Shown here: positions 8,244 to 21,232 of the stretch, one piece after another
How positions within the stretch are numbered: the stretch's first letter is position 1
Layout of the letters: the number at the start of each line of letters is the position of its first letter
From: Lineus longissimus
Taxonomy: Eukaryota; Nemertea; Pilidiophora; Heteronemertea; Lineidae
Direction: 5' to 3'
NCBI RefSeq assembly: GCF_910592395.1
Contig: NC_088313.1
Coordinates: 5,086,501 to 5,150,500, forward strand
Length of the DNA: 64,000 bases
Notes under the pieces: model-generated
What the model saw: only the letters and a program-made list of their open reading frames with translations
Told to the model about the DNA's origin: nothing
Database searches by the model: none
Program-made: the position numbers and the translations under genes

Positions 8244-9139
8244 ATTAGAGGCGGCGATGCGTAGGTTACTTATAATATCACTGCGCCTACTATAATGCGT
8301 CATATTTTGGGGTCAGAGGCATTATGTATGCCTACGTCACAGCTTCGTCGCATTACAGATGTGGTTGGGGCGCCCATTACACGACGGAGTCTACGCGTAG
8401 ACATACAGTTCACGCAGGCTCGCACTGAAACAGAAACGGACGCACATTCAAGAACTGCACGCAGACCAACATCGGAAGAAGAGAGTGCCGACTGGACATC
8501 AAAGACGCCAACGGTTGGCAAGGTGTCTCATCACTAGGAACGCAGCGTGACGTCACGAGCTCTGACGTCACGAGCAGACTACTCCGAGGCTCCCTGACGT
8601 CATGAGAGACGCCAGCGCCATCTCCCGAATCAGGACTGACGTCACTAGCAGCAACTTCCACGCCGGTCTGAACTCAAAAAGCGTCCTAGTATAAACGCTT
8701 GGAAGCCAGTGGGCCTGCGCGGTGTTGGGCGGGGGGGGGAGAGAGGGGAGGGATGATTTTCGACGGGCTTTAACCCGCGAATCACCTTTTTGACCGCAAC
8801 GGTTAATTTGAGCCCCAAAACCACACAAGCAAGCCAATTTGACTGAAACTTAATCATTTTCATCACTTTAAACACACCTTATTCTCAATATAAGAAGAAG
8901 TATATTTGAAATGGAAAATAACATTCAACTGGTATGGTGAGACCACCCATTCGTCTCAAACGGAACTATAACCGCGAGCTGATTGGTTAAATACAGGTGC
9001 GGGACCTACAGGCCGGCCCCCTGGCTGCCATTTCCATTTCGCAAAATTCGATGGCCACCACATAAGGTAGCCTACATTTTCATTTTAACAATCGTACAAG
9101 GGAAGAAGAAACAAAATGATTGGGACATGAAGAGAAAAA

Positions 9140-9257
9140 GTCTACAACACGCGGTATTCCGAGGCGGTCACCCATCCACGTACTAACCACGCTCGACGTT
9201 GCTTGGCTTCGGTGATCGGACGAGAACCGGTGTTTTCAACGTGATATGGTCGTAGAC
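9140..9257 (-). rRNA. 5S rRNA, copy 10
   Basis: Consensus sequence. Next copy 1,018 bp on. Confidence 0.96.
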
Positions 9258-10157
9258 ATTAGAGGCGGCGATGCGTAGGTTACTTATAATATCACTGCGC
9301 CTACTATAATGCGTCATATTTTGGGGTCAGAGGCATTATGTATGCCTACGTCACAGCTTCGTCGCATTACAGATGTGGTTGGGGCGCCCATTACACGACG
9401 GAGTCTACGCGTAGACATACAGTTCACGCAGGCTCGCACTGAAACAGAAACGGACGCACATTCAAGAACTGCACGCAGACCAACATCGGAAGAAGAGAGT
9501 GCCGACTGGACATCAAAGACGCCAACGGTTGGCAAGGTGTCTCATCACTAGGAACGCAGCGTGACGTCACGAGCTCTGACGTCACGAGCAGACTACTCCG
9601 AGGCTCCCTGACGTCATGAGAGACGCCAGCGCCATCTCCCGAATCAGGACTGACGTCACTAGCAGCAACTTCCACGCCGGTCTGAACTCAAAAAGCGTCC
9701 TAGTATAAACGCTTGGAAGCCAGTAGGCCTGCGCAGTGTTGGGCGGGGGGGGGGGGGAGAGAGGGGAGGGATGATTTTCGACGGGCTTTAACCCGCGAAT
9801 CACCTTTTTGACCGCAACGGTTAATTTGAGCCCCAAAACCACACAAGCAAGCCAATTTGACTGAAACTTAATCATTTTCATCACTTTAAACACACCTTAT
9901 TCTCAATATAAGAAGAAGTATATTTGAAATGGAAAATAACATTCAACTGGTATGGTGAGACCACCCATTCGTCTCAAACGGAACTATAACCGCGAGCTGA
10001 TTGGTTAAATACAGGTGCGGGACCTACAGGCCGGCCCCCTGGCTGCCATTTCCATTTCGCAAAATTCGATGGCCACCACATAAGGTAGCCTACATTTTCA
10101 TTTTAACAATCGTACAAGGGAAGAAGAAACAAAATGATTGGGACATGAAGAGAAAAA

Positions 10158-10275
10158 GTCTACAACACGCGGTATTCCGAGGCGGTCACCCATCCACGTA
10201 CTAACCACGCTCGACGTTGCTTGGCTTCGGTGATCGGACGAGAACCGGTGTTTTCAACGTGATATGGTCGTAGAC
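10158..10275 (-). rRNA. 5S rRNA, copy 11
   Basis: Consensus sequence. The spacer to its right holds the G30 tract. Next copy 1,022 bp on. Confidence 0.96.
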
Positions 10276-10756
10276 ATTAGAGGCGGCGATGCGTAGGTTA
10301 CTTATAATATCACTGCGCCTACTATAATGCGTCATATTTTGGGGTCAGAGGCATTATGTATGCCTACGTCACAGCTTCGTCGCATTACAGATGTGGTTGG
10401 GGCGCCCATTACACGACGGAGTCTACGCGTAGACATACAGTTCACGCAGGCTCGCACTGAAACAGAAACGGACGCACATTCAAGAACTGCACGCAGACCA
10501 ACATCGGAAGAAGAGAGTGCCGACTGGACATCAAAGACGCCAACGGTTGGCAAGGTGTCTCATCACTAGGAACGCAGCGTGACGTCACGAGCTCTGACGT
10601 CACGAGCAGACTACTCCGAGGCTCCCTGACGTCATGAGAGACGCCAGCGCCATCTCCCGAATCAGGACTGACGTCACTAGCAGCAACTTCCACGCCGGTC
10701 TGAACTCAAAAAGCGTCCTAGTATAAACGCTTGGAAGCCAGTAGGCCTGCGCAGTG

Positions 10757-10758
<2 letters not shown>

Positions 10759-10788
<30 letters not shown>
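10759..10788 (+). repeat. G30 homopolymer, longest G tract
   Basis: Thirty consecutive G replace the usual GGGC-G(n)-AGAGAG structure, so the interrupting C and the AGAGAG have also become G or been lost. A tract this long may be real expansion or a consensus-calling error. Confidence 0.7.
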
Positions 10789-10789
<1 letters not shown>

Positions 10790-11179
10790 GGGATGATTTT
10801 CGACGGGCTTTAACCCGCGAATCACCTTTTTGACCGCAACGGTTAATTTGAGCCCCAAAACCACACAAGCAAGCCAATTTGACTGAAACTTAATCATTTT
10901 CATCACTTTAAACACACCTTATTCTCAATATAAGAAGAAGTATATTTGAAATGGAAAATAACATTCAACTGGTATGGTGAGACCACCCATTCGTCTCAAA
11001 CGGAACTATAACCGCGAGCTGATTGGTTAAATACAGGTGCGGGACCTACAGGCCGGCCCCCTGGCTGCCATTTCCATTTCGCAAAATTCGATGGCCACCA
11101 CATAAGGTAGCCTACATTTTCATTTTAACAATCGTACAAGGGAAGAAGAAACAAAATGATTGGGACATGAAGAGAAAAA

Positions 11180-11297
11180 GTCTACAACACGCGGTATTCC
11201 GAGGCGGTCACCCATCCACGTACTAACCACGCTCGACGTTGCTTGGCTTCGGTGATCGGACGAGAACCGGTGTTTTCAACGTGAGATGGTCGTAGAC
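11180..11297 (-). rRNA. 5S rRNA, copy 12 (A13C variant)
   Basis: One private change, A to C at nucleotide 13 (position 11285), in the loop A region. Next copy 1,018 bp on. Confidence 0.94.
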
Positions 11298-12197
11298 ATT
11301 AGAGGCGGCGATGCGTAGGTTACTTATAATATCACTGCGCCTACTATAATGCGTCATATTTTGGGGTCAGAGGCATTATGTATGCCTACGTCACAGCTTC
11401 GTCGCATTACAGATGTGGTTGGGGCGCCCATTACACGACGGAGTCTACGCGTAGACATACAGTTCACGCAGGCTCGCACTGAAACAGAAACGGACGCACA
11501 TTCAAGAACTGCACGCAGACCAACATCGGAAGAAGAGAGTGCCGACTGGACATCAAAGACGCCAACGGTTGGCAAGGTGTCTCATCACTAGGAACGCAGC
11601 GTGACGTCACGAGCTCTGACGTCACGAGCAGACTACTCCGAGGCTCCCAGACGTCATGAGAGACGCCAGCGCCATCTCCCGAATCAGGACTGACGTCACT
11701 AGCAGCAACTTCCACGCCGGTCTGAACTCAAAAAGCGTCCTAGTATAAACGCTTGGAAGCCAGTAGGCCTGCGCAGTGTTGGGGGGGGGGGGGGGGGAGA
11801 GAGGGGAGGGATGATTTTCGACGGGCTTTAACCCGCGAATCACCTTTTTGACCGCAACGGTTAATTTGAGCCCCAAAACCACACAAGCAAGCCAATTTGA
11901 CTGAAACTTAATCATTTTCATCACTTTAAACACACCTTATTCTCAATATAAGAAGAAGTATATTTGAAATGGAAAATAACATTCAACTGGTATGGTGAGA
12001 CCACCCATTCGTCTCAAACGGAACTATAACCGCGAGCTGATTGGTTAAATACAGGTGCGGGACCTACAGGCCGGCCCCCTGGCTGCCATTTCCATTTCGC
12101 AAAATTCGATGGCCACCACATAAGGTAGCCTACATTTTCATTTTAACAATCGTACAAGGGAAGAAGAAACAAAATGATTGGGACATGAAGAGAAAAA

Positions 12198-12315
12198 GTC
12201 TACAACACGCGGTATTCCGAGGCGGTCACCCATCCACGTACTAACCACGCTCGACGTTGCTTGGCTTCGGTGATCGGACGAGAACCGGTGTTTTCAACGT
12301 GATATGGTCGTAGAC
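12198..12315 (-). rRNA. 5S rRNA, copy 13
   Basis: Consensus sequence. Next copy 1,014 bp on. Confidence 0.96.
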
Positions 12316-13211
12316 ATTAGAGGCGGCGATGCGTAGGTTACTTATAATATCACTGCGCCTACTATAATGCGTCATATTTTGGGGTCAGAGGCATTATGTA
12401 TGCCTACGTCACAGCTTCGTCGCATTACAGATGTGGTTGGGGCGCCCATTACACGACGGAGTCTACGCGTAGACATACAGTTCACGCAGGCTCGCACTGA
12501 AACAGAAACGGACGCACATTCAAGAACTGCACGCAGACCAACATCGGAAGAAGAGAGTGCCGACTGGACATCAAAGACGCCAACGGTTGGCAAGGTGTCT
12601 CATCACTAGGAACGCAGCGTGACGTCACGAGCTCTGACGTCACGAGCAGACTACTCCGAGGCTCCCTGACGTCATGAGAGACGCCAGCGCCATCTCCCGA
12701 ATCAGGACTGACGTCACTAGCAGCAACTTCCACGCCGGTCTGAACACAAAAAGCGTCCTAGTATAAACGCTTGGAAGCCAGTAGGCCTGCGCAGTGTTGG
12801 GCGGGGGGGGGAGAGAGGGGAGGGATGATTTTCGACGGGCTTTAACCCGCGAATCACCTTTTTGACCGCAACGGTTAATTTGAGCCCCAAAACCACGCAA
12901 GCAAGCCAATTTGACTGAAACTTAATCATTTTCATCACTTTAAACACACCTTATTCTCAATATAAGAAGAAGTATATTTGAAATGGAAAATAACATTCAA
13001 CTGGTATGGTGAGACCACCCATTCGTCTCAAACGGAACTATAACCGCGAGCTGATTGGTTAAATACAGGTGCGGGACCTACAGGCCGGCCCCCTGGCTGC
13101 CATTTCCATTTCGCAAAATTCGATGGCCACCACATAAGGTAGCCTACATTTTCATTTTAACAATCGTACAAGGGAAGAAGAAACAAAATGATTGGGACAT
13201 GAAGAGAAAAA

Positions 13212-13329
13212 GTCTACAACACGCGGTATTCCGAGGCGGTCACCCATCCACGTACTAACCACGCTCGACGTTGCTTGGCTTCGGTGATCGGACGAGAACC
13301 GGTGTTTTCAACGTGATATGGTCGTAGAC
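13212..13329 (-). rRNA. 5S rRNA, copy 14
   Basis: Consensus sequence. Next copy 1,016 bp on; the G tract in between is interrupted by an A (about 13820). Confidence 0.96.
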
Positions 13330-14227
13330 ATTAGAGGCGGCGATGCGTAGGTTACTTATAATATCACTGCGCCTACTATAATGCGTCATATTTTGGGGTC
13401 AGAGGCATTATGTATGCCTACGTCACAGCTTCGTCGCATTACAGATGTGGTTGGGGCGCCCATTACACGACGGAGTCTACGCGTAGACATACAGTTCACG
13501 CAGGCTCGCACTGAAACAGAAACGGACGCACATTCAAGAACTGCACGCAGACCAACATCGGAAGAAGAGAGTGCCGACTGGACATCAAAGACGCCAACGG
13601 TTGGCAAGGTGTCTCATCACTAGGAACGCAGCGTGACGTCACGAGCTCTGACGTCACGAGCAGACTACTCCGAGGCTCCCTGACGTCATGAGAGACGCCA
13701 GCGCCATCTCCCGAATCAGGACTGACGTCACTAGCAGCAACTTCCACGCCGGTCTGAACTCAAAAAGCGTCCTAGTATAAACGCTTGGAAGCCAGTAGGC
13801 CTGCGCAGTGTTGGGGGGGAGGGGGGGAGAGAGGGGAGGGATGATTTTCGACGGGCTTTAACCCGCGAATCACCTTTTTGACCGCAACGGTTAATTTGAG
13901 CCCCAAAACCACACAAGCAAGCCAATTTGACTGAAACTTAATCATTTTCATCACTTTAAACACACCTTATTCTCAATATAAGAAGAAGTATATTTGAAAT
14001 GGAAAATAACATTCAACTGGTATGGTGAGACCACCCATTCGTCTCAAACGGAACTATAACCGCGAGCTGATTGGTTAAATACAGGTGCGGGACCTACAGG
14101 CCGGCCCCCTGGCTGCCATTTCCATTTCGCAAAATTCGATCGCCACCACATAAGGTAGCCTACATTTTCATTTTAACAATCGTACAAGGGAAGAAGAAAC
14201 AAAATGATTGGGACATGAAGAGAAAAA

Positions 14228-14345
14228 GTCTACAACACGCGGTATTCCGAGGCGGTCACCCATCCACGTACTACCCACGCTCGACGTTGCTTGGCTTCGG
14301 TGATCGGACGAGAACCGGTGTTTTCAACGTGATATGGTCGTAGAC
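14228..14345 (-). rRNA. 5S rRNA, copy 15 (T72G variant)
   Basis: One private change, T to G at nucleotide 72 (position 14274), in the loop E side of GGTTAGTAC. Next copy 1,014 bp on. Confidence 0.94.
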
Positions 14346-15241
14346 ATTAGAGGCGGCGATGCGTAGGTTACTTATAATATCACTGCGCCTACTATAATGC
14401 GTCATATTTTGGGGTCAGAGGCATTATGTATGCCTACGTCACAGCTTCGTCGCATTACAGATGTGGTTGGGGCGCCCATTACACGACGGAGTCTACGCGT
14501 AGACATACAGTTCACGCAGGCTCGCACTGAAACAGAAACGGACGCACATTCAAGAACTGCACGCAGACCAACATCGGAAGAAGAGAGTGCCGACTGGACA
14601 TCAAAGACGCCAACGGTTGGCAAGGTGTCTCATCACTAGGAACGCAGCGTGACGTCACGAGCTCTGACGTCACGAGCAGACTACTCCGAGGCTCCCTGAC
14701 GTCATGAGAGACGCCAGCGCCATCTCCCGAATCAGGACTGACGTCACTAGCAGCAACTTCCACGCCGGTCTGAACTCAAAAAGCGTCCTAGTATAAACGC
14801 TTGGAAGCCAGTAGGCCTGCGCAGTGTGGGGCGGGGGGGGGAGAGAGGGGAGGGATGATTTTCGACGGGCTTTAACCCGCGAATCACCTTTTTGACCGCA
14901 ACGGTTAATTTGAGCCCCAAAACCACACAAGCAAGCCAATTTGACTGAAACTTAATCATTTTCATCACTTTAAACACACCTTATTCTCAATATAAGAAGA
15001 AGTATATTTGAAATGGAAAATAACATTCAACTGGTATGGTGAGACCACCCATTCGTCTCAAACGGAACTATAACCGCGAGCTGATTGGTTAAATACAGGT
15101 GCGGGACCTACAGGCCGGCCCCCTGGCTGCCATTTCCATTTCGCAAAATTCGATGGCCACCACATAAGGTAGCCTACATTTTCATTTTAACAATCGTACA
15201 AGGGAAGAAGAAACAAAATGATTGGGACATGAAGAGAAAAA

Positions 15242-15359
15242 GTCTACAACACGCGGTATTCCGAGGCGGTCACCCATCCACGTACTAACCACGCTCGACG
15301 TTGCTTGGCTTCGGTGATCGGACGAGAACCGGTGTTTTCAACGTGATATGGTCGTAGAC
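15242..15359 (-). rRNA. 5S rRNA, copy 16
   Basis: Consensus sequence. Next copy 1,013 bp on. Confidence 0.96.
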
Positions 15360-16254
15360 ATTAGAGGCGGCGATGCGTAGGTTACTTATAATATCACTGC
15401 GCCTACTATAATGCGTCATATTTTGGGGTCAGAGGCATTATGTATGCCTACGTCACAGCTTCGTCGCATTACAGATGTGGTTGGGGCGCCCATTACACGA
15501 CGGAGTCTACGCGTAGACATACAGTTCACGCAGGCTCGCACTGAAACAGAAACGGACGCACATTCAAGAACTGCACGCAGACCAACATCGGAAGAAGAGA
15601 GTGCCGACTGGACATCAAAGACGCCAACGGTTGGCAAGGTGTCTCATCACTAGGAACGCAGCGTGACGTCACGAGCTCTGACGTCACGAGCAGACTACTC
15701 CGAGGCTCCCTGACGTCATGAGAGACGCCAGCGCCATCTCCCGAATCAGGACTGACGTCACTAGCAGCAACTTCCACGCCGGTCTGAACTCAAAAATCGT
15801 CCTAGTATAAACGCTTGGAAGCCAGTAGGCCTGCGCAGTGTTGGGGGGGGGGGGAGAGAGGGGAGGGATGATTTTCGACGGGCTTTAACCCGCGAATCAA
15901 CTTTTTGACCGCAACGGTTAATTTGAGCCCCAAAACCACACAAGCAAGCCAATTTGACTGAAACTTAATCATTTTCATCACTTTAAACACACCTTATTCT
16001 CAATATAAGAAGAAGTATATTTGAAATGGAAAATAACATTCAACTGGTATGGTGAGACCACCCATTCGTCTCAAACGGAACTATAACCGCGAGCTGATTG
16101 GTTAAATACAGGTGCGGGACCTACAGGCCGGCCCCCTGGCTGCCATTTCCATTTCGCAAAATTCGATGGCCACCACATAAGGTAGCCTACATTTTCATTT
16201 TAACAATCGTACAAGGGAAGAAGAAACAAAATGATTGGGACATGAAGAGAAAAA

Positions 16255-16372
16255 GTCTACAACACGCGGTATTCCGAGGCGGTCACCCATCCACGTACTA
16301 ACCACGCTCGACGTTGCTTGGCTTCGGTGATCGGACGAGAACCGGTGTTTTCAACGTGATATGGTCGTAGAC
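16255..16372 (-). rRNA. 5S rRNA, copy 17
   Basis: Consensus sequence. Next copy 1,024 bp on, with a long G tract. Confidence 0.96.
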
Positions 16373-17278
16373 ATTAGAGGCGGCGATGCGTAGGTTACTT
16401 ATAATATCACTGCGCCTACTATAATGCGTCATATTTTGGGGTCAGAGGCATTATGTATGCCTACGTCACAGCTTCGTCGCATTACAGATGTGGTTGGGGC
16501 GCCCATTACACGACGGAGTCTACGCGTAGACATACAGTTCACGCAGGCTCGCACTGAAACAGAAACGGACGCACATTCAAGAACTGCACGCAGACCAACA
16601 TCGGAAGAAGAGAGTGCCGACTGGACATCAAAGACGCCAACGGTTGGCAAGGTGTCTCATCACTAGGAACGCAGCGTGACGTCACGAGCTCTGACGTCAC
16701 GAGCAGACTACTCCGAGGCTCCCTGACGTCATGAGAGACGCCAGCGCCATCTCCCGAATCAGGACTGACGTCACTAGCAGCAACTTCCACGCCGGTCTGA
16801 ACTCAAAAAGCGTCCTAGTATAAACGCTTGGAAGCCAGTAGGCCTGCGCAGTGTTGGGCGGGGGGGGGGGGGGGGGGGAGAGAGGGGAGGGATGATTTTC
16901 GACGGGCTTTAACCCGCGAATCACCTTTTTGACCGCAACGGTTAATTTGAGCCCCAAAACCACACAAGCAAGCCAATTTGACTGAAACTTAATCATTTTC
17001 ATCACTTTAAACACACCTTATTCTCAATATAAGAAGAAGTATATTTGAAATGGAAAATAACATTCAACTGGTATGGTGAGACCACCCATTCGTCTCAAAC
17101 GGAACTATAACCGCGAGCTGATTGGTTAAATACAGGTGCGGGACCTACAGGCCGGCCCCCTGGCTGCCATTTCCATTTCGCAAAATTCGATGGCCACCAC
17201 ATAAGGTAGCCTACATATTCATTTTAACAATCGTACAAGGGAAGAAGAAACAAAATGATTGGGACATGAAGAGAAAAA

Positions 17279-17397
17279 GTCTACAACACGCAGTAATTCC
17301 GAGGCAGTCACCCATCCACGTACTAACCACGCTCGACGTTGCTTGGCTTCGGTGATCGGACGAGAACCGGTGTTTTCAACGTGATATGGTCGTAGAC
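17279..17397 (-). pseudogene. 5S rRNA, copy 18, probably defective
   Basis: This copy is 119 bp because of one inserted base near 17295 (between nucleotides 101 and 104), and has C92T (17306) and C105T (17292). C92 lies in the C-box/helix IV region; C105 pairs with G70 in helix V. Three lesions within 15 bp of one copy, against zero in most others, suggest a decaying gene or a local error-prone event. A further private change lies just 3' of the gene near 17217. The T5 terminator and 5' half are intact, so transcription is still possible. Next copy 1,017 bp on. Confidence 0.7.
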
Positions 17398-18295
17398 ATT
17401 AGAGGCGGCGATGCGTAGGTTACTTATAATATCACTGCGCCTACTATAATGCGTCATATTTTGGGGTCAGAGGCATTATGTATGCCTACGTCACAGCTTC
17501 GTCGCATTACAGATGTGGTTGGGGCGCCCATTACACGACGGAGTCTACGCGTAGACATACAGTTCACGCAGGCTCGCACTGAAACAGAAACGGACGCACA
17601 TTCAAGAACTGCACGCAGACCAACATCGGAAGAAGAGAGTGCCGACTGGACATCAAAGACGCCAACGGTTGGCAAGGTGTCTCATCACTAGGAACGCAGC
17701 GTGACGTCACGAGCTCTGACGTCACGAGCAGACTACTCCGAGGCTCCCTGACGTCATGAGAGACGCCAGCGCCATCTCCCGAATCAGGACTGACGTCACT
17801 AGCAGCAACTTCCACGCCGGTCTGAACTCAAAAAGCGTCCTAGTATAAACGCTTGGAAGCCAGTAGGCCTGCGCAGTGTTGGGCGGGGGGGGGGGGGAGA
17901 GGGGGGGGATGATTTTCGACGGGCTTTAACCCGCGAATCACCTTTTTGACCGCAACGGTTAATTTGAGCCCCAAAACCACACAAGCAAGCCAATTTGACT
18001 GAAACTTAATCATTTTCATCACTTTAAACACACCTTATTCTCAATATAAGAAGAAGTATATTTGAAATGGAAAATAACATTCAACTGGTATGGTGAGACC
18101 ACCCATTCGTCTCAAACGGAACTATAACCGCGAGCTGATTGGTTAAATACAGGTGCAGGACCTACAGGCCGGCCCCCTGGCTGCCATTTCCATTTCGCAA
18201 AATTCGATGGCCACCACATAAGGTAGCCTACATTTTCATTTTAACAATCGTACAAGGGAAGAAGAAACAAAATGATTGGGACATGAAGAGAAAAA

Positions 18296-18413
18296 GTCTA
18301 CAACACGCGGTATTCCGAGGCGGTCACCCATCCACGTACTAACCACGCTCGACGTTGCTTGGCTTCGGTGATCGGACGAGAACCGGTGTTTTCAACGTGA
18401 TATGGTCGTAGAC
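18296..18413 (-). rRNA. 5S rRNA, copy 19
   Basis: Consensus sequence. The right-hand spacer has the expanded CRE repeat, so the next copy is 1,065 bp on. Confidence 0.96.
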
Positions 18414-18717
18414 ATTAGAGGCGGCGATGCGTAGGTTACTTATAATATCACTGCGCCTACTATAATGCGTCATATTTTGGGGTCAGAGGCATTATGTATG
18501 CCTACGTCACAGCTTCGTCGCATTACAGATGTGGTTGGGGCGCCCATTACACGACGGAGTCTACGCGTAGACATACAGTTCACGCAGGCTCGCACTGAAA
18601 CAGAAACGGACGCACATTCAAGAACTGCACGCAGACCAACATCGGAAGAAGAGAGTGCCGACTGGACATCAAAGACGCCAACGGTTGGCAAGGTGTCTCA
18701 TCACTAGGAACGCAGCG

Positions 18718-18785
18718 TGACGTCACGAGCTCTGACGTCACGAGCTCTGACGTCACGAGCTCTGACGTCACGAGCTCTGACGTCA
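18718..18785 (+). repeat. Expanded CRE repeat: five tandem TGACGTCA sites
   Basis: CREs lie at 18718, 18733, 18748, 18763 and 18778, each starting a 15-bp TGACGTCACGAGCTC unit. Other repeats have two, so this unit gained 45 bp and has seven CREs in total. Slippage or unequal exchange between the two existing direct repeats explains it. Confidence 0.92.
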
Positions 18786-19360
18786 CGAGCAGACTACTCC
18801 GAGGCTCCCTGACGTCATGAGAGACGCCAGCGCCATCTCCCGAATCAGGACTGACGTCACTAGCAGCAACTTCCACGCCGGTCTGAACTCAAAAAGCGTC
18901 CTAGTATAAACGCTTGGAAGCCAGTAGGCCTGCGCAGTGTTGGGCGGGGGGGGGGGGGGGAGAGAGGGGAGGGATGATTTTCGACGGGCTTTAACCCGCG
19001 AATCACCTTTTTGACCGCAACGGTTAATTTGAGCCCCAAAACCACACAAGCAAGCCAATTTGACTGAAACTTAATCATTTTCATCACTTTAAACACACCT
19101 TATTCTCAATATAAGAAGAAGTATATTTGAAATGGAAAATAACATTCAACTGGTATGGTGAGACCACCCATTCGTCTCAAACGGAACTATAACCGCGAGC
19201 TGATTGGTTAAATACAGGTGCGGGACCTACAGGCTGGCCCCCTGGCTGCCATTTCCATTTCGCAAAATTCGATGGCCACCACATAAGGTAGCCTACATTT
19301 TCATTTTAACAATCGTACAAGGGAAGAAGAAACAAAATGATTGGGACATGAAGAGAAAAA

Positions 19361-19478
19361 GTCTACAACACGCGGTATTCCGAGGCGGTCACCCATCCAC
19401 GTACTAACCACGCTCGACGTTGCTTGGCTTCGGTGATCGGACGAGAACCGGTGTTTTCAACGTGATATGGTCGTAGAC
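19361..19478 (-). rRNA. 5S rRNA, copy 20
   Basis: Consensus sequence. Next copy 1,014 bp on. Confidence 0.96.
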
Positions 19479-20374
19479 ATTAGAGGCGGCGATGCGTAGG
19501 TTACTTATAATATCACTGCGCCTACTATAATGCGTCATAGTTTGGGGTCAGAGGCATTATGTATGCCTACGTCACAGCTTCGTCGCATTACAGATGTGGT
19601 TGGGGCGCCCATTACACGACGGAGTCTACGCGTAGACATACAGTTCACGCAGGCTCGCACTGAAACAGAAACGGACGCACATTCAAGAACTGCACGCAGA
19701 CCAACATCGGAAGAAGAGAGTGCCGACTGGACATCAAAGACGCCAACGGTTGGCAAGGTGTCTCATCACTAGGAACGCAGCGTGACGTCACGAGCTCTGA
19801 CGTCACGAGCAGACTACTCCGAGGCTCCCTGACGTCATGAGAGACGCCAGCGCCATCTCCCGAATCAGGACTGACGTCACTAGCAGCAACTTCCACGCCG
19901 GTCTGAACTCAAAAAGCGTCCTAGTATAAACGCTTGGAAGCCAGTAGGCCTGCGCAGTGTTGGGCGGGGGGGGGAGAGAGGGGAGGGATGATTTTCGACG
20001 GGCTTTAACCCGCGAATCACCTTTTTGACCGCAACGGTTAATTTGAGCCCCAAAACCACACAAGCAAGCCAATTTGACTGAAACTTAATCATTTTCATCA
20101 CTTTAAACACACCTTATTCTCAATATAAGAAGAAGTATATTTGAAATGGAAAATAACATTCAACTGGTATGGTGAGACCACCCATTCGTCTCAAACGGAA
20201 CTATAACCGCGAGCTGATTGGTTAAATACAGGTGCGGGACCTACAGGCCGGCCCCCTGGCTGCCATTTCCATTTCGCAAAATTCGATGGCCACCACATAA
20301 GGTAGCCTACATTTTCATTTTAACAATCGTACAAGGGAAGAAGAAACAAAATGATTGGGACATGAAGAGAAAAA

Positions 20375-20492
20375 GTCTACAACACGCGGTATTCCGAGGC
20401 GGTCACCCATCCACGTACTAACCACGCTCGACGTTGCTTGGCTTCGGTGATCGGACGAGAACCGGTGTTTTCAACGTGATATGGTCGTAGAC
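20375..20492 (-). rRNA. 5S rRNA, copy 21
   Basis: Consensus sequence. Next copy 1,015 bp on. Confidence 0.96.
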
Positions 20493-21232
20493 ATTAGAGG
20501 CGGCGATGCGTAGGTTACTTATAATATCACTGCGCCTACTATAATGCGTCATATTTTGGGGTCAGAGGCATTATGTATGCCTACGTCACAGCTTCGTCGC
20601 ATTACAGATGTGGTTGGGGCGCCCATTACACGACGGAGTCTACGCGTAGACATACAGTTCACGCAGGCTCGCACTGAAACAGAAACGGACGCACATTCAA
20701 GAACTGCACGCAGACCAACATCGGAAGAAGAGAGTGCCGACTGGACATCAAAGACGCCAACGGTTGGCAAGGTGTCTCATCACTAGGAACGCAGCGTGAC
20801 GTCACGAGCTCTGACGTCACGAGCAGACTACTCCGAGGCTCCCTGACGTCATGAGAGACGCCAGCGCCATCTCCCGAATCAGGACTGACGTCACTAGCAG
20901 CAACTTCCACGCCGGTCTGAACTCAAAAAGCGTCCTAGTATAAACGCTTGGAAGCCAGTAGGCCTGCGCAGTGTTGGGCGGGGGGGGGGAGAGAGGGGAG
21001 GGATGATTTTCGACGGGCTTTAACCCGCGAATCACCTTTTTGACCGCAACGGTTAATTTGAGCCCCAAAACCACACAAGCAAGCCAATTTGACTGAAACT
21101 TAATCATTTTCATCACTTTAAACACACCTTATTCTCAATATAAGAAGAAGTATATTTGAAATGGAAAATAACATTCAACTGGTATGGTGAGACCACCCAT
21201 TCGTCTCAAACGGAACTATAACCGCGAGCTGA

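Larger units (their letters stand above)
4923..8982. repeat. Two-unit higher-order duplication (about 2,030 bp, twice)
   Basis: 4923-6952 and 6953-8982 share the same ordered variants: 5148/7178 (5S A50C), 5317/7347 (G to A), 5364/7394 (T to C), and 6019/8050 (A to G in the second unit of each pair). The offset is 2,030-2,031 bp, so a dimer was duplicated as a block. Confidence 0.85.
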
